The notes under the pieces: generated by a model
Told to the model about the DNA's origin: nothing
Seen by the model: the letters and a program-made list of their open reading frames with translations, nothing else
Database searches by the model: none
Shown here: in pieces, positions 29,127 through 39,749 of the stretch
Layout: each line of letters opens with the position of its first letter
How positions within the stretch are numbered: position 1 is the first letter of the stretch
Assembly (NCBI RefSeq): GCF_963676665.1
Contig: NZ_OY781371.1
Span: forward strand, 434,001-498,000
From: an uncultured Tolumonas sp.
Lineage (GTDB): Bacteria; Pseudomonadota; Gammaproteobacteria; Enterobacterales; Aeromonadaceae
DNA length: 64,000 nucleotides
Direction of reading: 5' to 3'
Position numbers and translations under genes: made by a program

Positions 29127-30173
29127 ATGATGACACATTTTCTTTTCATCTTTGTCGGTAGCTTTTTGCTGACTGGCTTGATCCGTCGTATTGCTTTGTG
29201 GCGTCATGCGTTAGCAATGCCCCATTTTAAACATGGCCCCTTACTGCCCGTTCCCCGTGGTGGCGGTTATGCGCTATTTCTTGCCATGCTGTTCGTCTTT
29301 TTGATGCTTTATCGCTATCGTTTGATTGATATAGCGGCAACACGTGCGCTCTGTTTTTCGGGTTTGATCTTAGTCATCGGGAATTTGGTGCATGACTTGT
29401 TTCCTCTGAGTGTAAAAGTCAGATTGGGGATTCAGGTATTGTCCGCTATCGCAGTGCTGACTTGGTATGGGCGTGATCTCGTCGTGCTGTTTTGGGAAAA
29501 TTATCTCTATTTCTCAGGATATTGGTTGCCTATCATCGTGTTTGGCATCATGGCATTTGTGAATATTTTCAATTTCATGGATGGCGTCGATGGTTTTGCC
29601 GGAAGTCAGGCATTCATTATGATGTTTGCTTCCTCCGTACTACTGGCTTTCAGCGATGAAATGCAGTGGAGTGTGCCGCTGATCCTGATGTGTGCTCCGG
29701 TGTTAGGTTTTCTGGCGTGGAATTGGCCACCAGCTAAGATATTCATGGGCGATGCGGGTAGTAGCTTTATGGGCGTATTTATTGCGACCTTAGGGTTATT
29801 ATTAGCGACCGATACCTCAGTGAACCTCTGGTGTTGGCTGATCATGATGGGCTGGTTTATCGTGGACAGTGGTTGGTCGCTGGTTGTGCGGATTATGCAT
29901 GGCAATGATTGGCACCGTAGCCATCGAATGCACGCGTATCAGATCCTTGCGCGTCGCTGGGAAAACCATTTTTATGTCACGTTAACATTATGGCTAGTGA
30001 ATTGGCTGTGGTTATTCCCACTGGCATATCTGGCGATGAATAACGAGCGCTGGGGTGTTCCATTGATTGCTATTGCTTATATCCCATTGTGCTTTGCATG
30101 TTGGCGATTGAAAGCTGGGGAATCTGTGGATAATGATCCGGGTGAACCGGTTTACAGCGATTATCAAAAATAA
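29127..30173 (+). CDS. WecA/WbpL-family undecaprenyl-phosphate HexNAc-1-phosphate transferase
   Basis: A 348-residue protein with ten or so membrane helices of the MraY/WecA/WbpL superfamily. Signature motifs are visible: PVPRGGGYALF near residue 45, FNFMDGVDGFAG (Asp pair), NWPPAKIFMGDAGSSFMG, and SHRMHAYQ near the C-terminus. It would load a HexNAc-1-P (for example FucNAc, QuiNAc or GlcNAc) on undecaprenyl phosphate at the cytoplasmic face. Its closest-looking relatives by motif are WbpL-like enzymes of O-antigen loci, which often stand at the locus end next to wbpM; no wbpM is here. It stands alone between terminators. ATG 29127 and ATG 29130 are both possible starts. Confidence 0.87.
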   Translation: MMTHFLFIFVGSFLLTGLIRRIALWRHALAMPHFKHGPLLPVPRGGGYALFLAMLFVFLMLYRYRLIDIAATRALCFSGLILVIGNLVHDLFPLSVKVRLGIQVLSAIAVLTWYGRDLVVLFWENYLYFSGYWLPIIVFGIMAFVNIFNFMDGVDGFAGSQAFIMMFASSVLLAFSDEMQWSVPLILMCAPVLGFLAWNWPPAKIFMGDAGSSFMGVFIATLGLLLATDTSVNLWCWLIMMGWFIVDSGWSLVVRIMHGNDWHRSHRMHAYQILARRWENHFYVTLTLWLVNWLWLFPLAYLAMNNERWGVPLIAIAYIPLCFACWRLKAGESVDNDPGEPVYSDYQK

Positions 30174-30196
30174 GGCGCCTCAGGCGCCTTATTTTT
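30168..30196 (+). terminator. Bidirectional terminator between WbpL-like gene and rpiA
   Basis: A perfect 12-bp stem (AAATAAGGCGCC/GGCGCCTTATTT) with a 3-base loop. A-rich on the left and T-rich on the right, so it can act on both strands. It includes the stop codon of the upstream gene and lies 17 bases from the rpiA stop; it serves a convergent pair. Confidence 0.88.
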
Positions 30197-30212
30197 TGTA
30201 CGATAATTTAGC

Positions 30213-30869
30213 TTAACCGATAGTTTTTACACCATCTGCTGAACCGATGAGTGCTACGTCTGCACCACGGTGAGCAAACAAACCGACCGTAACTACACCT
30301 GGGATCTGATTTACTTGCTGTTCAAATGCCTTGGCATCATGGATCTTCAGACCATGTACATCCAGGATCTGGCAGTGGTTATCGGTGATCACCCCTTCGC
30401 GATATACTGGATTTCCACCCAATTTTTTTAATTCCCGCGTAACGTATTCACGAGCTAAGGGGATCACTTCTACAGGCAATGGAAATTGACCTAATACTTC
30501 GACTTGTTTGGTTGAATCTGCAATACAGATAAAACGTTTGGCGACTGCAGCAACGATTTTTTCGCGAGTCAGAGCGGCGCCACCACCTTTGATCATTTCC
30601 ATTTGTGGGTTGATTTCATCAGCACCATCAACATAAATATCAAATTCAGTCACGTCATTCAGATCAACAACAGGAATACCTAAAGCCTGCAGTCGAGCAG
30701 TAGATGCTTCGGAACTGGATACTGCCGCTTTGATTTGATCTTTGATACTGGCTAAGGCATCGATAAAGCAATTGACCGTTGAGCCTGTGCCTACACCGAT
30801 AATTGTGTTTGGTTGAACATAAGCTAATGCGGCTTGCCCCACTGCTTTCTTCATTTCGTCCTGCGTCAT
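30213..30869 (-). CDS. rpiA: Ribose-5-phosphate isomerase A
   Basis: Non-oxidative pentose-phosphate enzyme interconverting ribose-5-P and ribulose-5-P in the cytosol. It has [15 protein letters not shown] (phosphate loop), [24 protein letters not shown] with the catalytic Asp and Glu region, and SADGVKTIG at the C-terminus. The length (218) matches E. coli RpiA. It is transcribed leftward, 36 bases downstream of the protease gene, with which it might share transcripts. In many gammaproteobacteria rpiA stands next to serA; that is not so here. Confidence 0.96.
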   Translation of the reverse strand: MTQDEMKKAVGQAALAYVQPNTIIGVGTGSTVNCFIDALASIKDQIKAAVSSSEASTARLQALGIPVVDLNDVTEFDIYVDGADEINPQMEMIKGGGAALTREKIVAAVAKRFICIADSTKQVEVLGQFPLPVEVIPLAREYVTRELKKLGGNPVYREGVITDNHCQILDVHGLKIHDAKAFEQQVNQIPGVVTVGLFAHRGADVALIGSADGVKTIG

Positions 30870-30905
30870 CCTGATTTTTCTCTCTCGTCGTTCAAGGCCG
30901 CGTGA

Positions 30906-31769
30906 TTATATCTGAAAACGAAAGCGCAACCGAAGTAGTAATAATACCAATCCGAGCATTACCAATTCGAGATCACCGCCACCACCGCTAGAACTGCTAT
31001 CAGAGCTTTGAGCCCATCCCAGTGCGTTATCAATCCAACGACTATAATAGCTAACATCGGTATAGCCACCGGGTATGCCTGTTGCGCAAGTCGAATTGAA
31101 ACCAAAGCTGGTTAGACCGTACTGGATACCGCCATAAAGCAGAGGGCTACCACTATCACCAAAGCAAGTATCTTTACCATAATCGCCCGCAAAAATATGA
31201 TCAGGAAAATCGCTATCAAATCCTCTATATGTCAGTGTTGCTGTTTGTAGATAATTGGTCGCTGAGGCATTTTCTACTGTCACACCAGCTTCGGTTTCTC
31301 CCCAGCCGTATACTCTCATTTGGATTCCGGTTACCAAATAAGCTGACCCGTTACTGTAGGGAAGGGTGATGGTTTGATTATATTGCGGTGTTGTCAGGTG
31401 CAATAAAGCGATATCACCGTACAGCGTCGAACGGTCGTAACCTGAATAAACAATAATGGAATCAACGACTGCTTGGGATGTTATAACCGTTAAATCAGCT
31501 TGTCCTATCACCGCGGTAATAGTCGGTGCATGGCCCTGACTATCAGTAACATCAACACAATGCGCCGCGGTCATGATCCATTGTGAGTCAATCAAGGTAC
31601 CACTACAAAAACCAACATTTGATCCTGTTGTGATCCATAATGCGGCCATCCATGAAGGTGCTGAATTTACGGTTGTGCCTCCTACGATGTAAGTTGTGGG
31701 CGTATTCGCATAAGCTGAAGTGGCTGATATGAACCAAAAAATGATAGAAATCATAGGAGTTCGCAGCAT
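30906..31769 (-). CDS. Trypsin-like serine protease with GlyGly-CTERM sorting tail
   Basis: Chymotrypsin-fold (S1) protease. A signal peptide covers residues 1-21 (ending ATSAYA) and the mature enzyme begins near IVGGTTV at about 28, an activation-site-like motif. The catalytic triad is His70 (TAAHC), Asp119 (YGDIALL) and Ser206 (CFGDSGSPLL), all present. The C-terminus has a Ser-rich linker, four glycines at about 262-265, a hydrophobic stretch and a basic tail (RLRFRF). This is the GlyGly-CTERM arrangement processed by rhombosortase and linked to type II secretion in Vibrio, Shewanella and Aeromonas. The enzyme is thus expected at the cell surface or outside the cell. No rhombosortase gene is in the window. 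Confidence 0.88.
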   Translation of the reverse strand: MLRTPMISIIFWFISATSAYANTPTTYIVGGTTVNSAPSWMAALWITTGSNVGFCSGTLIDSQWIMTAAHCVDVTDSQGHAPTITAVIGQADLTVITSQAVVDSIIVYSGYDRSTLYGDIALLHLTTPQYNQTITLPYSNGSAYLVTGIQMRVYGWGETEAGVTVENASATNYLQTATLTYRGFDSDFPDHIFAGDYGKDTCFGDSGSPLLYGGIQYGLTSFGFNSTCATGIPGGYTDVSYYSRWIDNALGWAQSSDSSSSGGGGDLELVMLGLVLLLLRLRFRFQI

Positions 31770-31848
31770 ATTCAGTATCTTCCATTTGTATAAGTGCTTA
31801 TTGATTAACCTAGTTGGGAAATAGCGTTTTCGCCACTATCAGAACAAC

Positions 31849-31877
31849 TTGATTCACCTATTTCTAACCAATAGACT
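31849..31877 (+). promoter_or_regulatory. Candidate sigma-70 promoter for queA-tgt-yajC-secDF
   Basis: TTGATT, 17-base spacer, TAGACT, ending 29 bases before the queA ATG. Four of six bases match the -10 consensus and spacing is ideal. It lies between the divergent protease and queA genes. Confidence 0.5.
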
Positions 31878-31906
31878 AGCCGCGTTTTTTCAAGAGAATT
31901 CTCCCC

Positions 31907-32965
31907 ATGCTTGTATCTGATTTTCAGTTTGATTTGCCCGACGAACTCATTGCTCGCTATCCAATGCCAGAGCGTAGTGCCAGCCGTTTATTGCAGCTGG
32001 ATGGTAATAGCGGCGAAATCAAACAAGGGCAATTTCGTGATGTATTGGAATTGCTTCATCCCGGTGATCTGCTGGTTTTCAATAATACCCGAGTGATCCC
32101 TGCGCGCATGTTTGGTCAGAAAGCCAGTGGTGGCAAGCTGGAAATTCTGGTTGAGCGAATTATTGATACTCATCGCGTACTGGCGCATGTGCGTGCTTCG
32201 AAAGCGCCGAAACCTGGCACTGTTATTTTACTGGAGCAGGGTTATTCTGCAGAAATGGTAGCCCGGCACGACGCATTATTCGAATTACATTTTGCTGGTG
32301 AAACACCGGTATTAGATATTCTGAATCAGATCGGCCATATGCCGCTGCCGCCATATATTGATCGTCCGGATGAAAACTCTGATAAAGAGCGTTATCAGAC
32401 TGTTTATAATGAACGCCCTGGTGCAGTAGCAGCACCGACTGCGGGACTGCATTTTGATCAACCGTTGTTGGATGCATTGCAACAAAAGGGCATCGAACTC
32501 GCTTTTGTCACGTTGCATGTGGGTGCTGGTACATTCCAGCCGGTGCGGGTTGAACGGCTGGAAGATCATCAGATGCACAGCGAATATGCAGAAGTGCCAG
32601 CCGAGGTGATTGAAAAAATTAATGCTACCCGTGCACGGGGTGGGCGAGTTGTTGCGGTCGGCACAACGTCCGTGCGTTCGCTAGAAACGGCAGCGCAGGC
32701 ATCGTTAAAAGCCGGCACACCGCTATCACCTTTCTTTGGTGATACCAGCATCTTTATTTATCCTGGCTATCAATATCAGGTAGTTGATGCACTGATCACT
32801 AATTTTCATTTACCCGGCTCGACATTGATCATGCTGGTGTCTGCTTTTGCAGGTTATCAGCATGTGATGCAAGCCTATCAGGAAGCAATAACATCCGGTT
32901 ATCGTTTCTTTAGTTATGGCGATGCCATGTTTATTACACGGCAAACCAACGCTACTCAGGGCTAA
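31907..32965 (+). CDS. queA: S-adenosylmethionine:tRNA ribosyltransferase-isomerase
   Basis: Penultimate enzyme of queuosine synthesis: it transfers and isomerises the ribosyl part of SAM onto 7-aminomethyl-7-deazaguanine in tRNA, giving epoxyqueuosine. Seen: [22 protein letters not shown] at the N-terminus, [58 protein letters not shown], and [19 protein letters not shown] near the end. The length (352) is standard. It leads the widely conserved queA-tgt-yajC-secD-secF order, with tgt 47 bases downstream. Confidence 0.96.
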   Translation: MLVSDFQFDLPDELIARYPMPERSASRLLQLDGNSGEIKQGQFRDVLELLHPGDLLVFNNTRVIPARMFGQKASGGKLEILVERIIDTHRVLAHVRASKAPKPGTVILLEQGYSAEMVARHDALFELHFAGETPVLDILNQIGHMPLPPYIDRPDENSDKERYQTVYNERPGAVAAPTAGLHFDQPLLDALQQKGIELAFVTLHVGAGTFQPVRVERLEDHQMHSEYAEVPAEVIEKINATRARGGRVVAVGTTSVRSLETAAQASLKAGTPLSPFFGDTSIFIYPGYQYQVVDALITNFHLPGSTLIMLVSAFAGYQHVMQAYQEAITSGYRFFSYGDAMFITRQTNATQG

Positions 32966-32976
32966 TGCCCCAATAA

Positions 32977-34134
<1,158 letters not shown>

Positions 34135-34166
34135 TATACGATTTGAACTAACAACGAGGAAATAAT

Positions 34167-34505
34167 ATGAGTCTTTTTGCTAATGCTTATGCGGCTGACG
34201 GTGGTGCGGCATCTTCTGTGACTGGTGGTATTGAGCAGATCGCCATTGTGGGTATTTTTCTGCTGTTTTTCTATTTCTTCATTCTGCGTCCACAATCAAA
34301 ACGTGCGAAAGAACAGAAAAACCTGATGAACTCACTGGGTAAAGGCGACGAGGTGCTGACTTCTGGTGGCCTGGTTGGCAAAATTGCAAAAATTGCTGCG
34401 GACAACGATTATTTGGTTCTGGCCTTGAATGATCAGACTACCATCACCATTAAGAAAGACTTCATCACTGCAGTATTGCCAAAGGGCACTATTCAGTCTC
34501 TGTAG
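34167..34505 (+). CDS. yajC: Sec translocon accessory protein YajC
   Basis: Small inner-membrane protein of the SecDF-YajC complex. One membrane helix at about residues 20-42 (IEQIAIVGIFLLFFYFFILRP) is followed by the conserved RPQSKRAKEQKNLMNSLGKGDEVLTSGGLVGKI region on the cytoplasmic side. 112 residues, as in E. coli. It sits between tgt and secD with gaps of about 30 bases and a clear ribosome site (AACGAGGAAATA). Confidence 0.96.
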   Translation: MSLFANAYAADGGAASSVTGGIEQIAIVGIFLLFFYFFILRPQSKRAKEQKNLMNSLGKGDEVLTSGGLVGKIAKIAADNDYLVLALNDQTTITIKKDFITAVLPKGTIQSL

Positions 34506-34535
34506 TTTTTAATTCACTTTCCTGGGAGTTAAACC

Positions 34536-36389
34536 GTGTTAAATCGGTATCCTCTGTGGAAGTATCTGATGGTGGCCCTCGTGGTCATCATCGGTACACT
34601 TTATTCCGCACCTAATCTTTACGGCGAAGATCCAGCTTTACAGGTTTCAGCTATCCGTGGTCACGATGTCAAAGTTGATACCATGGATTTAGTTAAAAAA
34701 TCGCTGGATGACGCCAAAATTTCGATTAAAAGCGCTGTACTGGAAAATAGTCAGATACTGGTTCGCTTCAATAACACTGATGATCAGCTGCATGCGAAAG
34801 AGCTGGTTACACAAGCACTGGGCGACAAATTTATAACCGCATTGAACCTGGCTCCATCTACACCAAAATGGTTAAGTTCGATTGGTGCAGGTCCATTGAA
34901 GCTGGGTCTCGACTTGCGTGGCGGTGTTCATTTTCTGATGGAAGTGGATATGGATGAAGCGGTTAACAAGGCACAGGAACAGCTGGTACAAGATTTCCGT
35001 ACCGAATTGCGTGAAGACAATATTCGCTATTCCGGCGTTCGCCGTGCTGGTAGTGAAGTTGTTGTTGCTTTCCGTGATAGCGATACACAGCAAAAAGCAT
35101 TAGCGCATCTGCGTAAACGTCATGCAGACATCACGCTGGTTGATTCAGAAGACAAAGGTCAGTTCTGGATCAAAGCATCAATGTCTGAAAAGAAACTGAA
35201 AGCAATCAGTGAAGACGCACTGGAACAGAACATCACCATCATTCGTAACCGTGTGAATGAATTAGGTGTGGCTGAACCGCTGGTGCAACGTCAAGGCGCT
35301 GCTCGTATTGTTGTTGAGCTGCCTGGTATCCAAGACACTGCCCGTGCGAAAGAAATTCTGGGTGCAACGGCAACACTGGAATTCCGTCTGGTTGATGAGA
35401 ATGCGGATGCATCTGCCGCAGTGAACGGCCAAGTACCGGCGAATTCACAGTTGTTTTACGACCGTAATGGTCGTCCTGTTGTTCTGCAAAAACGTATTAT
35501 CCTGACCGGGGATCATATTACAGGTTCTTCTTCCGGTGTTGATGAATACAGCCGCCCGCAAGTAAGTATTAAACTTGATGGGGTAGGTGGAAACCGCATG
35601 TCGATGGCGACGAAAGACAGCATTGGTAAAGCCATGGCGTCAGTATTCATCGAATACAAGCCAGTTGGTGAACCGGGTGCGGATGGTAAACGTCGTATCG
35701 AAAGACATGAAGAAGTTATCAACGTTGCGACTATCCAATCTCGTCTGGGCAGTGATTTCCGCATTACCGGTATCGACAATACTCAGGAAGCACACAATTT
35801 ATCGTTGCTGTTGCGTTCAGGTGCGTTGACTGCGCCGATCCAGATCGTTGAAGAAAGGACTATCGGTCCAAGCATGGGGCAAGCCAATATCGATAGCGGT
35901 TTATCGGCATTAGGTATGGGCATGCTGATCCTCGTGGTCTTTATGGCAATTTACTACAAGCTGTTCGGCATGGTTGCTAATCTTGCGTTGGTTTTTAACG
36001 TGGTGTTGTTGGTTGGTGTGATGTCGATGATCCCTGGGGCGACCATGACATTGCCTGGCATCGCGGGGATTGTGTTAACACTCGGTATGGCCGTTGATGC
36101 GAACGTTCTGATCTACGAACGTATCCGTGAAGAGTTACGGGCAGGCCGTGGTGTACAGCAAGCCATTCACTTGGGTTACGAACGGGCTTTCGCGACTATC
36201 GCAGACTCCAACATGACCACTTTAATCACGGCATTGATTTTGTTTGCTGTGGGAACGGGGGCGGTTCGTGGTTTTGCATTGGTGCTGATGATCGGTATTC
36301 TTTGCTCTATGTTCACTGCGATCACGGGTAGCCGTGCGATTGTTAACCTCATTTGGGGTGGTCGCAAAGTGAATAAGTTATCGATTTAA
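34536..36389 (+). CDS. secD: Protein translocase subunit SecD
   Basis: Inner-membrane RND-type protein that uses proton motive force, with SecF, to complete Sec export. GTG start with ribosome site TGGGAG. One N-terminal helix (residues 7-25), a large periplasmic region containing [19 protein letters not shown] and [22 protein letters not shown], and five C-terminal helices with [21 protein letters not shown]. The conserved Asp in the fourth helix of the family (GMAVDANVL) is present. The length (617) matches E. coli SecD. Confidence 0.97.
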   Translation: MLNRYPLWKYLMVALVVIIGTLYSAPNLYGEDPALQVSAIRGHDVKVDTMDLVKKSLDDAKISIKSAVLENSQILVRFNNTDDQLHAKELVTQALGDKFITALNLAPSTPKWLSSIGAGPLKLGLDLRGGVHFLMEVDMDEAVNKAQEQLVQDFRTELREDNIRYSGVRRAGSEVVVAFRDSDTQQKALAHLRKRHADITLVDSEDKGQFWIKASMSEKKLKAISEDALEQNITIIRNRVNELGVAEPLVQRQGAARIVVELPGIQDTARAKEILGATATLEFRLVDENADASAAVNGQVPANSQLFYDRNGRPVVLQKRIILTGDHITGSSSGVDEYSRPQVSIKLDGVGGNRMSMATKDSIGKAMASVFIEYKPVGEPGADGKRRIERHEEVINVATIQSRLGSDFRITGIDNTQEAHNLSLLLRSGALTAPIQIVEERTIGPSMGQANIDSGLSALGMGMLILVVFMAIYYKLFGMVANLALVFNVVLLVGVMSMIPGATMTLPGIAGIVLTLGMAVDANVLIYERIREELRAGRGVQQAIHLGYERAFATIADSNMTTLITALILFAVGTGAVRGFALVLMIGILCSMFTAITGSRAIVNLIWGGRKVNKLSI

Positions 36390-36399
36390 GGGGATAGTC

Positions 36400-37344
36400 A
36401 TGTTTCAGCTATTAAAACCGGGACACACCATTCCCTTTATGAAGGTGGCCCTGCCAGCCACTATTATCTCTGGTATTTTGATCCTGTTGTCTATCTTTAC
36501 GATTGCGACCAAAGGGTTTAACTGGGGGCTGGATTTTACCGGTGGTACCATTGCGGAATTAAAATTCAGTACACCAGCTGTGTTGGACGATGTTCGTTCT
36601 TCATTGACCAAACAAGGTTTAGACGGTGCATTGGTGCAGTATTACGGCTCGACTAAAGATGTCGTTATTCGTATTGCACCGAAAGGCGATCTGACTCAAC
36701 AGAAAATTTCTGACGGTGTTGAAAAGGGTGCGACCTCTTTGGATAGCAACGTCAAACTGACGCGCCTTGAATATGTTGGGCCAACAGTCGGTGCAGAACT
36801 CGCTAATCAAGGCTTTATGGCGATGCTTTCTGCTTTGGGTTGTATTCTGGTATATGTCGCGTTGCGTTTCGAATGGCGTATGGCGACTGGTGCGGTGCTG
36901 TCATTAGGTCATGACGTGTTGATTACTCTGGGTGTTTTTTCATGGACACAGATGGAGTTTGATTTGACCGTTCTGGCAGCTGTATTAACCGTTATCGGTT
37001 ACTCTCTGAACGATACCATCGTGGTGTTTGACCGGGTGCGTGAAAATGCACGACGTATTCGTAATGAAACGATGCGCAACATCATTGATGTATCCATGAC
37101 TGAAACACTGAGCCGAACGTTGATCACCTCTGGTACAACCTTGGTGACTGTTATTGCGCTGTACTGGAAAGGCGGCCCGATGATCCATGGTTTTGCCACC
37201 GCACTGCTGCTTGGTATCGGTTTTGGTACTTACTCTTCAATCTATGTTGCCAGTGCTTGGGCCATGTATCTGAAGATGAAACGTGAAGATTTGATGCCAA
37301 AAATGGTTGAAAAAGAAGGCGCTGAAGAGCATTACGAACCATAG
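36400..37344 (+). CDS. secF: Protein translocase subunit SecF
   Basis: Partner of SecD. It has six membrane helices, the periplasmic motif NWGLDFTGGTIAELKF near residue 45, and the family signature VIGYSLNDTIVVFDRVRENAR in the fourth helix, followed by SRTLITSGTTLVTVIALYWKGG. The length (314) is standard. It starts 11 bases after secD; the operon ends at a strong hairpin terminator 13 bases after the stop. Confidence 0.97.
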   Translation: MFQLLKPGHTIPFMKVALPATIISGILILLSIFTIATKGFNWGLDFTGGTIAELKFSTPAVLDDVRSSLTKQGLDGALVQYYGSTKDVVIRIAPKGDLTQQKISDGVEKGATSLDSNVKLTRLEYVGPTVGAELANQGFMAMLSALGCILVYVALRFEWRMATGAVLSLGHDVLITLGVFSWTQMEFDLTVLAAVLTVIGYSLNDTIVVFDRVRENARRIRNETMRNIIDVSMTETLSRTLITSGTTLVTVIALYWKGGPMIHGFATALLLGIGFGTYSSIYVASAWAMYLKMKREDLMPKMVEKEGAEEHYEP

Positions 37345-37356
37345 TTAATTATCATA

Positions 37357-37380
37357 AGAGCGCGTAAGCGCTCTTTTTTT
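37357..37380 (+). terminator. Intrinsic terminator after secF
   Basis: A 7-bp stem AGAGCGC/GCGCTCT with a GTAA loop and six further T residues; ends the queA-to-secF operon. Confidence 0.9.
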
Positions 37381-37394
37381 CAGGCAGATATAAC

Positions 37395-37769
37395 ATGCAA
37401 CATAATCCGCGGTTTTTGGCTTTTGTAAATGAAGTCCGTCAACGAGTTAATGAAGTTGATGTGCATCAGGTTAAACGCTGGATGGAACAAAACCGGCCTT
37501 TTGTATTATTAGATGTACGTGAAGAGAGTGAATGGGCCAAAGGGCATTTACCGTCAGCGCAATATTTGGGGCGCGGCATTCTCGAACGCGATATTGAGAC
37601 GCGTTACCCTGAACTAAATACGCCACTGGTGCTATATTGTGGAGGTGGCTTTCGTTCTGTATTAGCAGCGGATAATCTGCAACAGATGGGTTATCGGGAT
37701 GTCATCAGCATGGACGGTGGTTATCGGGGGTGGGTTGAGGCAAATTATCCCGTTGAGGAAGATTTCTGA
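37395..37769 (+). CDS. Rhodanese-like domain protein
   Basis: A single-domain, 124-residue cytoplasmic rhodanese. The N-terminal DVHQVKRWMEQNRPFVLLDVREESEWAKGHLPSA is the CH2A/B region, and the active-site loop is LYCGGGFRSVLAA with the catalytic Cys. The C-terminal GGYRGWVEANYPV is typical. It should transfer sulfane sulfur, but the acceptor is unknown. The ATG lies 14 bases downstream of the secF terminator, so its promoter would have to overlap the terminator region or it depends on readthrough. Confidence 0.88.
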   Translation: MQHNPRFLAFVNEVRQRVNEVDVHQVKRWMEQNRPFVLLDVREESEWAKGHLPSAQYLGRGILERDIETRYPELNTPLVLYCGGGFRSVLAADNLQQMGYRDVISMDGGYRGWVEANYPVEEDF

Positions 37770-37859
37770 AATTCCTGATACATCAATAAGATTGCATGAC
37801 AAAGCATATAGACAAGCATAACATTAAAAAATAAAGCCTGTTCAGGTCTGGAGTTGTCG

Positions 37860-38792
37860 TTGGAATTGTGGAATCGGATAGGACGCCTTAGTTGTGTCGT
37901 CGTTGTGTGGTCTTTGGTCGGCTGCAGTCAGCATGGTGGTGCTTTATCTACTGCCGCGAAAAATATGCAACCGCCCTCTGTTGTTTTGGCGACACCGTTA
38001 CAGGTGACCTATCAGAATGAATTGGCGCTGGCTCGGTTAGGGCAGTTATTAGCGTCAAATGATCTGAATAACGATCAGCGTGCGGCGTTGTTTTATGAAC
38101 GCGGCATGATGTTCGATAAAGTTGGTTTGCGCACGATGGCGCGGATCGATTTTTCCCGTGCTTTGCGTGAAAAACCCGATTTTGCTGAAGCCTATAACTT
38201 TATTGGCGTTTATCTGACGCAACAGCAAGATTTTGACAATGCCTATGATGCTTTTGATTCTGCGCTGGAATTAGCACCGGGTTATGATTATGCCTATCTG
38301 AACCGGGGGATTGCGCTGTATTACGCCCATCGCCCTGAACTGGCAATGAAAGACATGCAGGTCTTTCAACAGCGTAAACCTGATGATCCTTATCGTACCT
38401 TGTGGCTGTTTCTGACAAGTGCACAACTGGATCAAAACAAGGCCATGCAAACCCTGATGCAGCAATATGACAGCCACCATAATGATGAATGGGGTTGGAA
38501 TATTGTTGAGGTTTATACCGGTAAACAGGCGCCAGCTGAATTTATTCGCCGTATTGCTGATAGCACCAGCAGCAATCGTCAGTTGGCAGAACATTTGTGT
38601 GAAGCTTATTTCTATCTGGCCAAATTATCCCAGTTGCAGGGTAACAGTGATGCTGCGGATGCCTATTTCAAATTATCATTAGCAAATAATGTGTATGATT
38701 TTATTGAACACCGCTATGCATTGCTTGAATTACAACTGGCGAATCAAGCGCCAAACAGTTATCCAGCGGAATTAGATTTGGATTCTGAATAG
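37860..38792 (+). CDS. nlpI: Lipoprotein NlpI
   Basis: Outer-membrane TPR lipoprotein that in E. coli scaffolds peptidoglycan hydrolases and delivers MepS to the protease Prc. A lipoprotein signal ends in LVGC, with lipid-modified Cys at about residue 21. TPR repeats follow (RAALFYERGMMFDKVGL, AEAYNFIGVYLTQQQDFDNAYDAFDSALEL and YAYLNRGIALYYAHRPELAM), then the conserved EWGWNIVEVYTGK and VYDFIEHRYALLELQL. The frame also opens at TTG 37854, but GGAG at 37850-37853 is correctly spaced for TTG 37860. In E. coli nlpI follows pnp; pnp is not beside it here. Confidence 0.92.
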   Translation: MELWNRIGRLSCVVVVWSLVGCSQHGGALSTAAKNMQPPSVVLATPLQVTYQNELALARLGQLLASNDLNNDQRAALFYERGMMFDKVGLRTMARIDFSRALREKPDFAEAYNFIGVYLTQQQDFDNAYDAFDSALELAPGYDYAYLNRGIALYYAHRPELAMKDMQVFQQRKPDDPYRTLWLFLTSAQLDQNKAMQTLMQQYDSHHNDEWGWNIVEVYTGKQAPAEFIRRIADSTSSNRQLAEHLCEAYFYLAKLSQLQGNSDAADAYFKLSLANNVYDFIEHRYALLELQLANQAPNSYPAELDLDSE

Positions 38793-38812
38793 TTGGTTGG
38801 TAACAAAATCAG

Positions 38813-38838
38813 AAAAGGCATCCATCGGATGCCTTTTT
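38813..38838 (+). terminator. Bidirectional terminator between nlpI and ubiV
   Basis: A perfect 11-bp stem AAAAGGCATCC/GGATGCCTTTT with a 3-base loop, A-tract left and T-tract right, between two convergent genes. Confidence 0.9.
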
Positions 38839-38858
38839 AGTTTATGCAGTGAGAGTAA

Positions 38859-39749
38859 TTAACAAAGCTGCATGCCAGCAACGCGTTGCCAGTAACCGTT
38901 ACATTCTTTGGCGGGTAGTGCATGTTTTACTGGTGATTGTAGCTGTGCTTCGAATTTTTCCAACCAGCTTAGTGTCTCTTGCTCTGGACTAAGGCGAATC
39001 ACATCTACCAGACCTTCCATCTCAGGGAGTTGGTTGATCAGGTTATAACAGTGACCGGATTGGGTTTGAATACCATTCAGTACGAATACTTGCTCACCTT
39101 CCTGGCTTTCCGCTGTCATTCCTTGCGGATATTGCAGACAAGCCAGCTGGCAATCGTCTTTCGCCCGGTTGAGTGCCCGAGCGGTAAAGCAGCGCGCAGA
39201 GTAAGCGAGCGGTAAATGGCCATAGGCAAAAACCTCAACCTCAAACTGATTACGTAAGCCGCGCGTGCAGCAATCATTGAGTAATTCAACTAACCAGTCA
39301 CGTGACAGCTCTACCGGCATCGTCCAGCGTTGCATGCCTTTTCTTAAGAGCAGGCTGATGACATCGGCGTTATAGCAGTTAATGGCAGGGCCGCAGACAA
39401 AGGGCATTTTTTGTTCATAAGCCAACTGTACGGCACCCAGATCATTGGCTTCAATCATACAGCCGCCATTATTCACCCAGCGCTGCATCTCTTTCAGTTC
39501 TGACGGGCTTTGAATCAGGGCTAAGGTCGACAGAATGACGCGTTTACCGGCGTTTTGCAGCTCTCGAGCCAGCTCCATCCAATCGGTCAATTTCATTTCG
39601 CGACGTTTGCTACAAACTGTTTCACCTAAATAAATATCACGCGCGGCACTTTGACTTGCCTGCTGATAAAAGGTTTCGACATCTGCTTTTGGCCAGAAAT
39701 AAAGTAATGGGCCAAGGGAAAAATACATGCTGTTCACTCCTATTGCCAC
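38859..39749 (-). CDS. ubiV: Ubiquinone biosynthesis protein UbiV (U32 family, oxygen-independent)
   Basis: Peptidase-U32-family protein that with UbiU carries out the oxygen-independent hydroxylation steps of ubiquinone synthesis. Cysteines for a 4Fe-4S cluster are visible: one in GETVCSKRREM and three in the SARCF ... DDCQLACLQ segment (C-x12-C-x3-C). The length (296) matches YhbV. It overlaps the 3' end of ubiU by ten bases and is co-transcribed with it; ubiT is divergent. The gene set suggests that the organism makes ubiquinone without oxygen and so respires anaerobically. Confidence 0.93.
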   Translation of the reverse strand: MAIGVNSMYFSLGPLLYFWPKADVETFYQQASQSAARDIYLGETVCSKRREMKLTDWMELARELQNAGKRVILSTLALIQSPSELKEMQRWVNNGGCMIEANDLGAVQLAYEQKMPFVCGPAINCYNADVISLLLRKGMQRWTMPVELSRDWLVELLNDCCTRGLRNQFEVEVFAYGHLPLAYSARCFTARALNRAKDDCQLACLQYPQGMTAESQEGEQVFVLNGIQTQSGHCYNLINQLPEMEGLVDVIRLSPEQETLSWLEKFEAQLQSPVKHALPAKECNGYWQRVAGMQLC

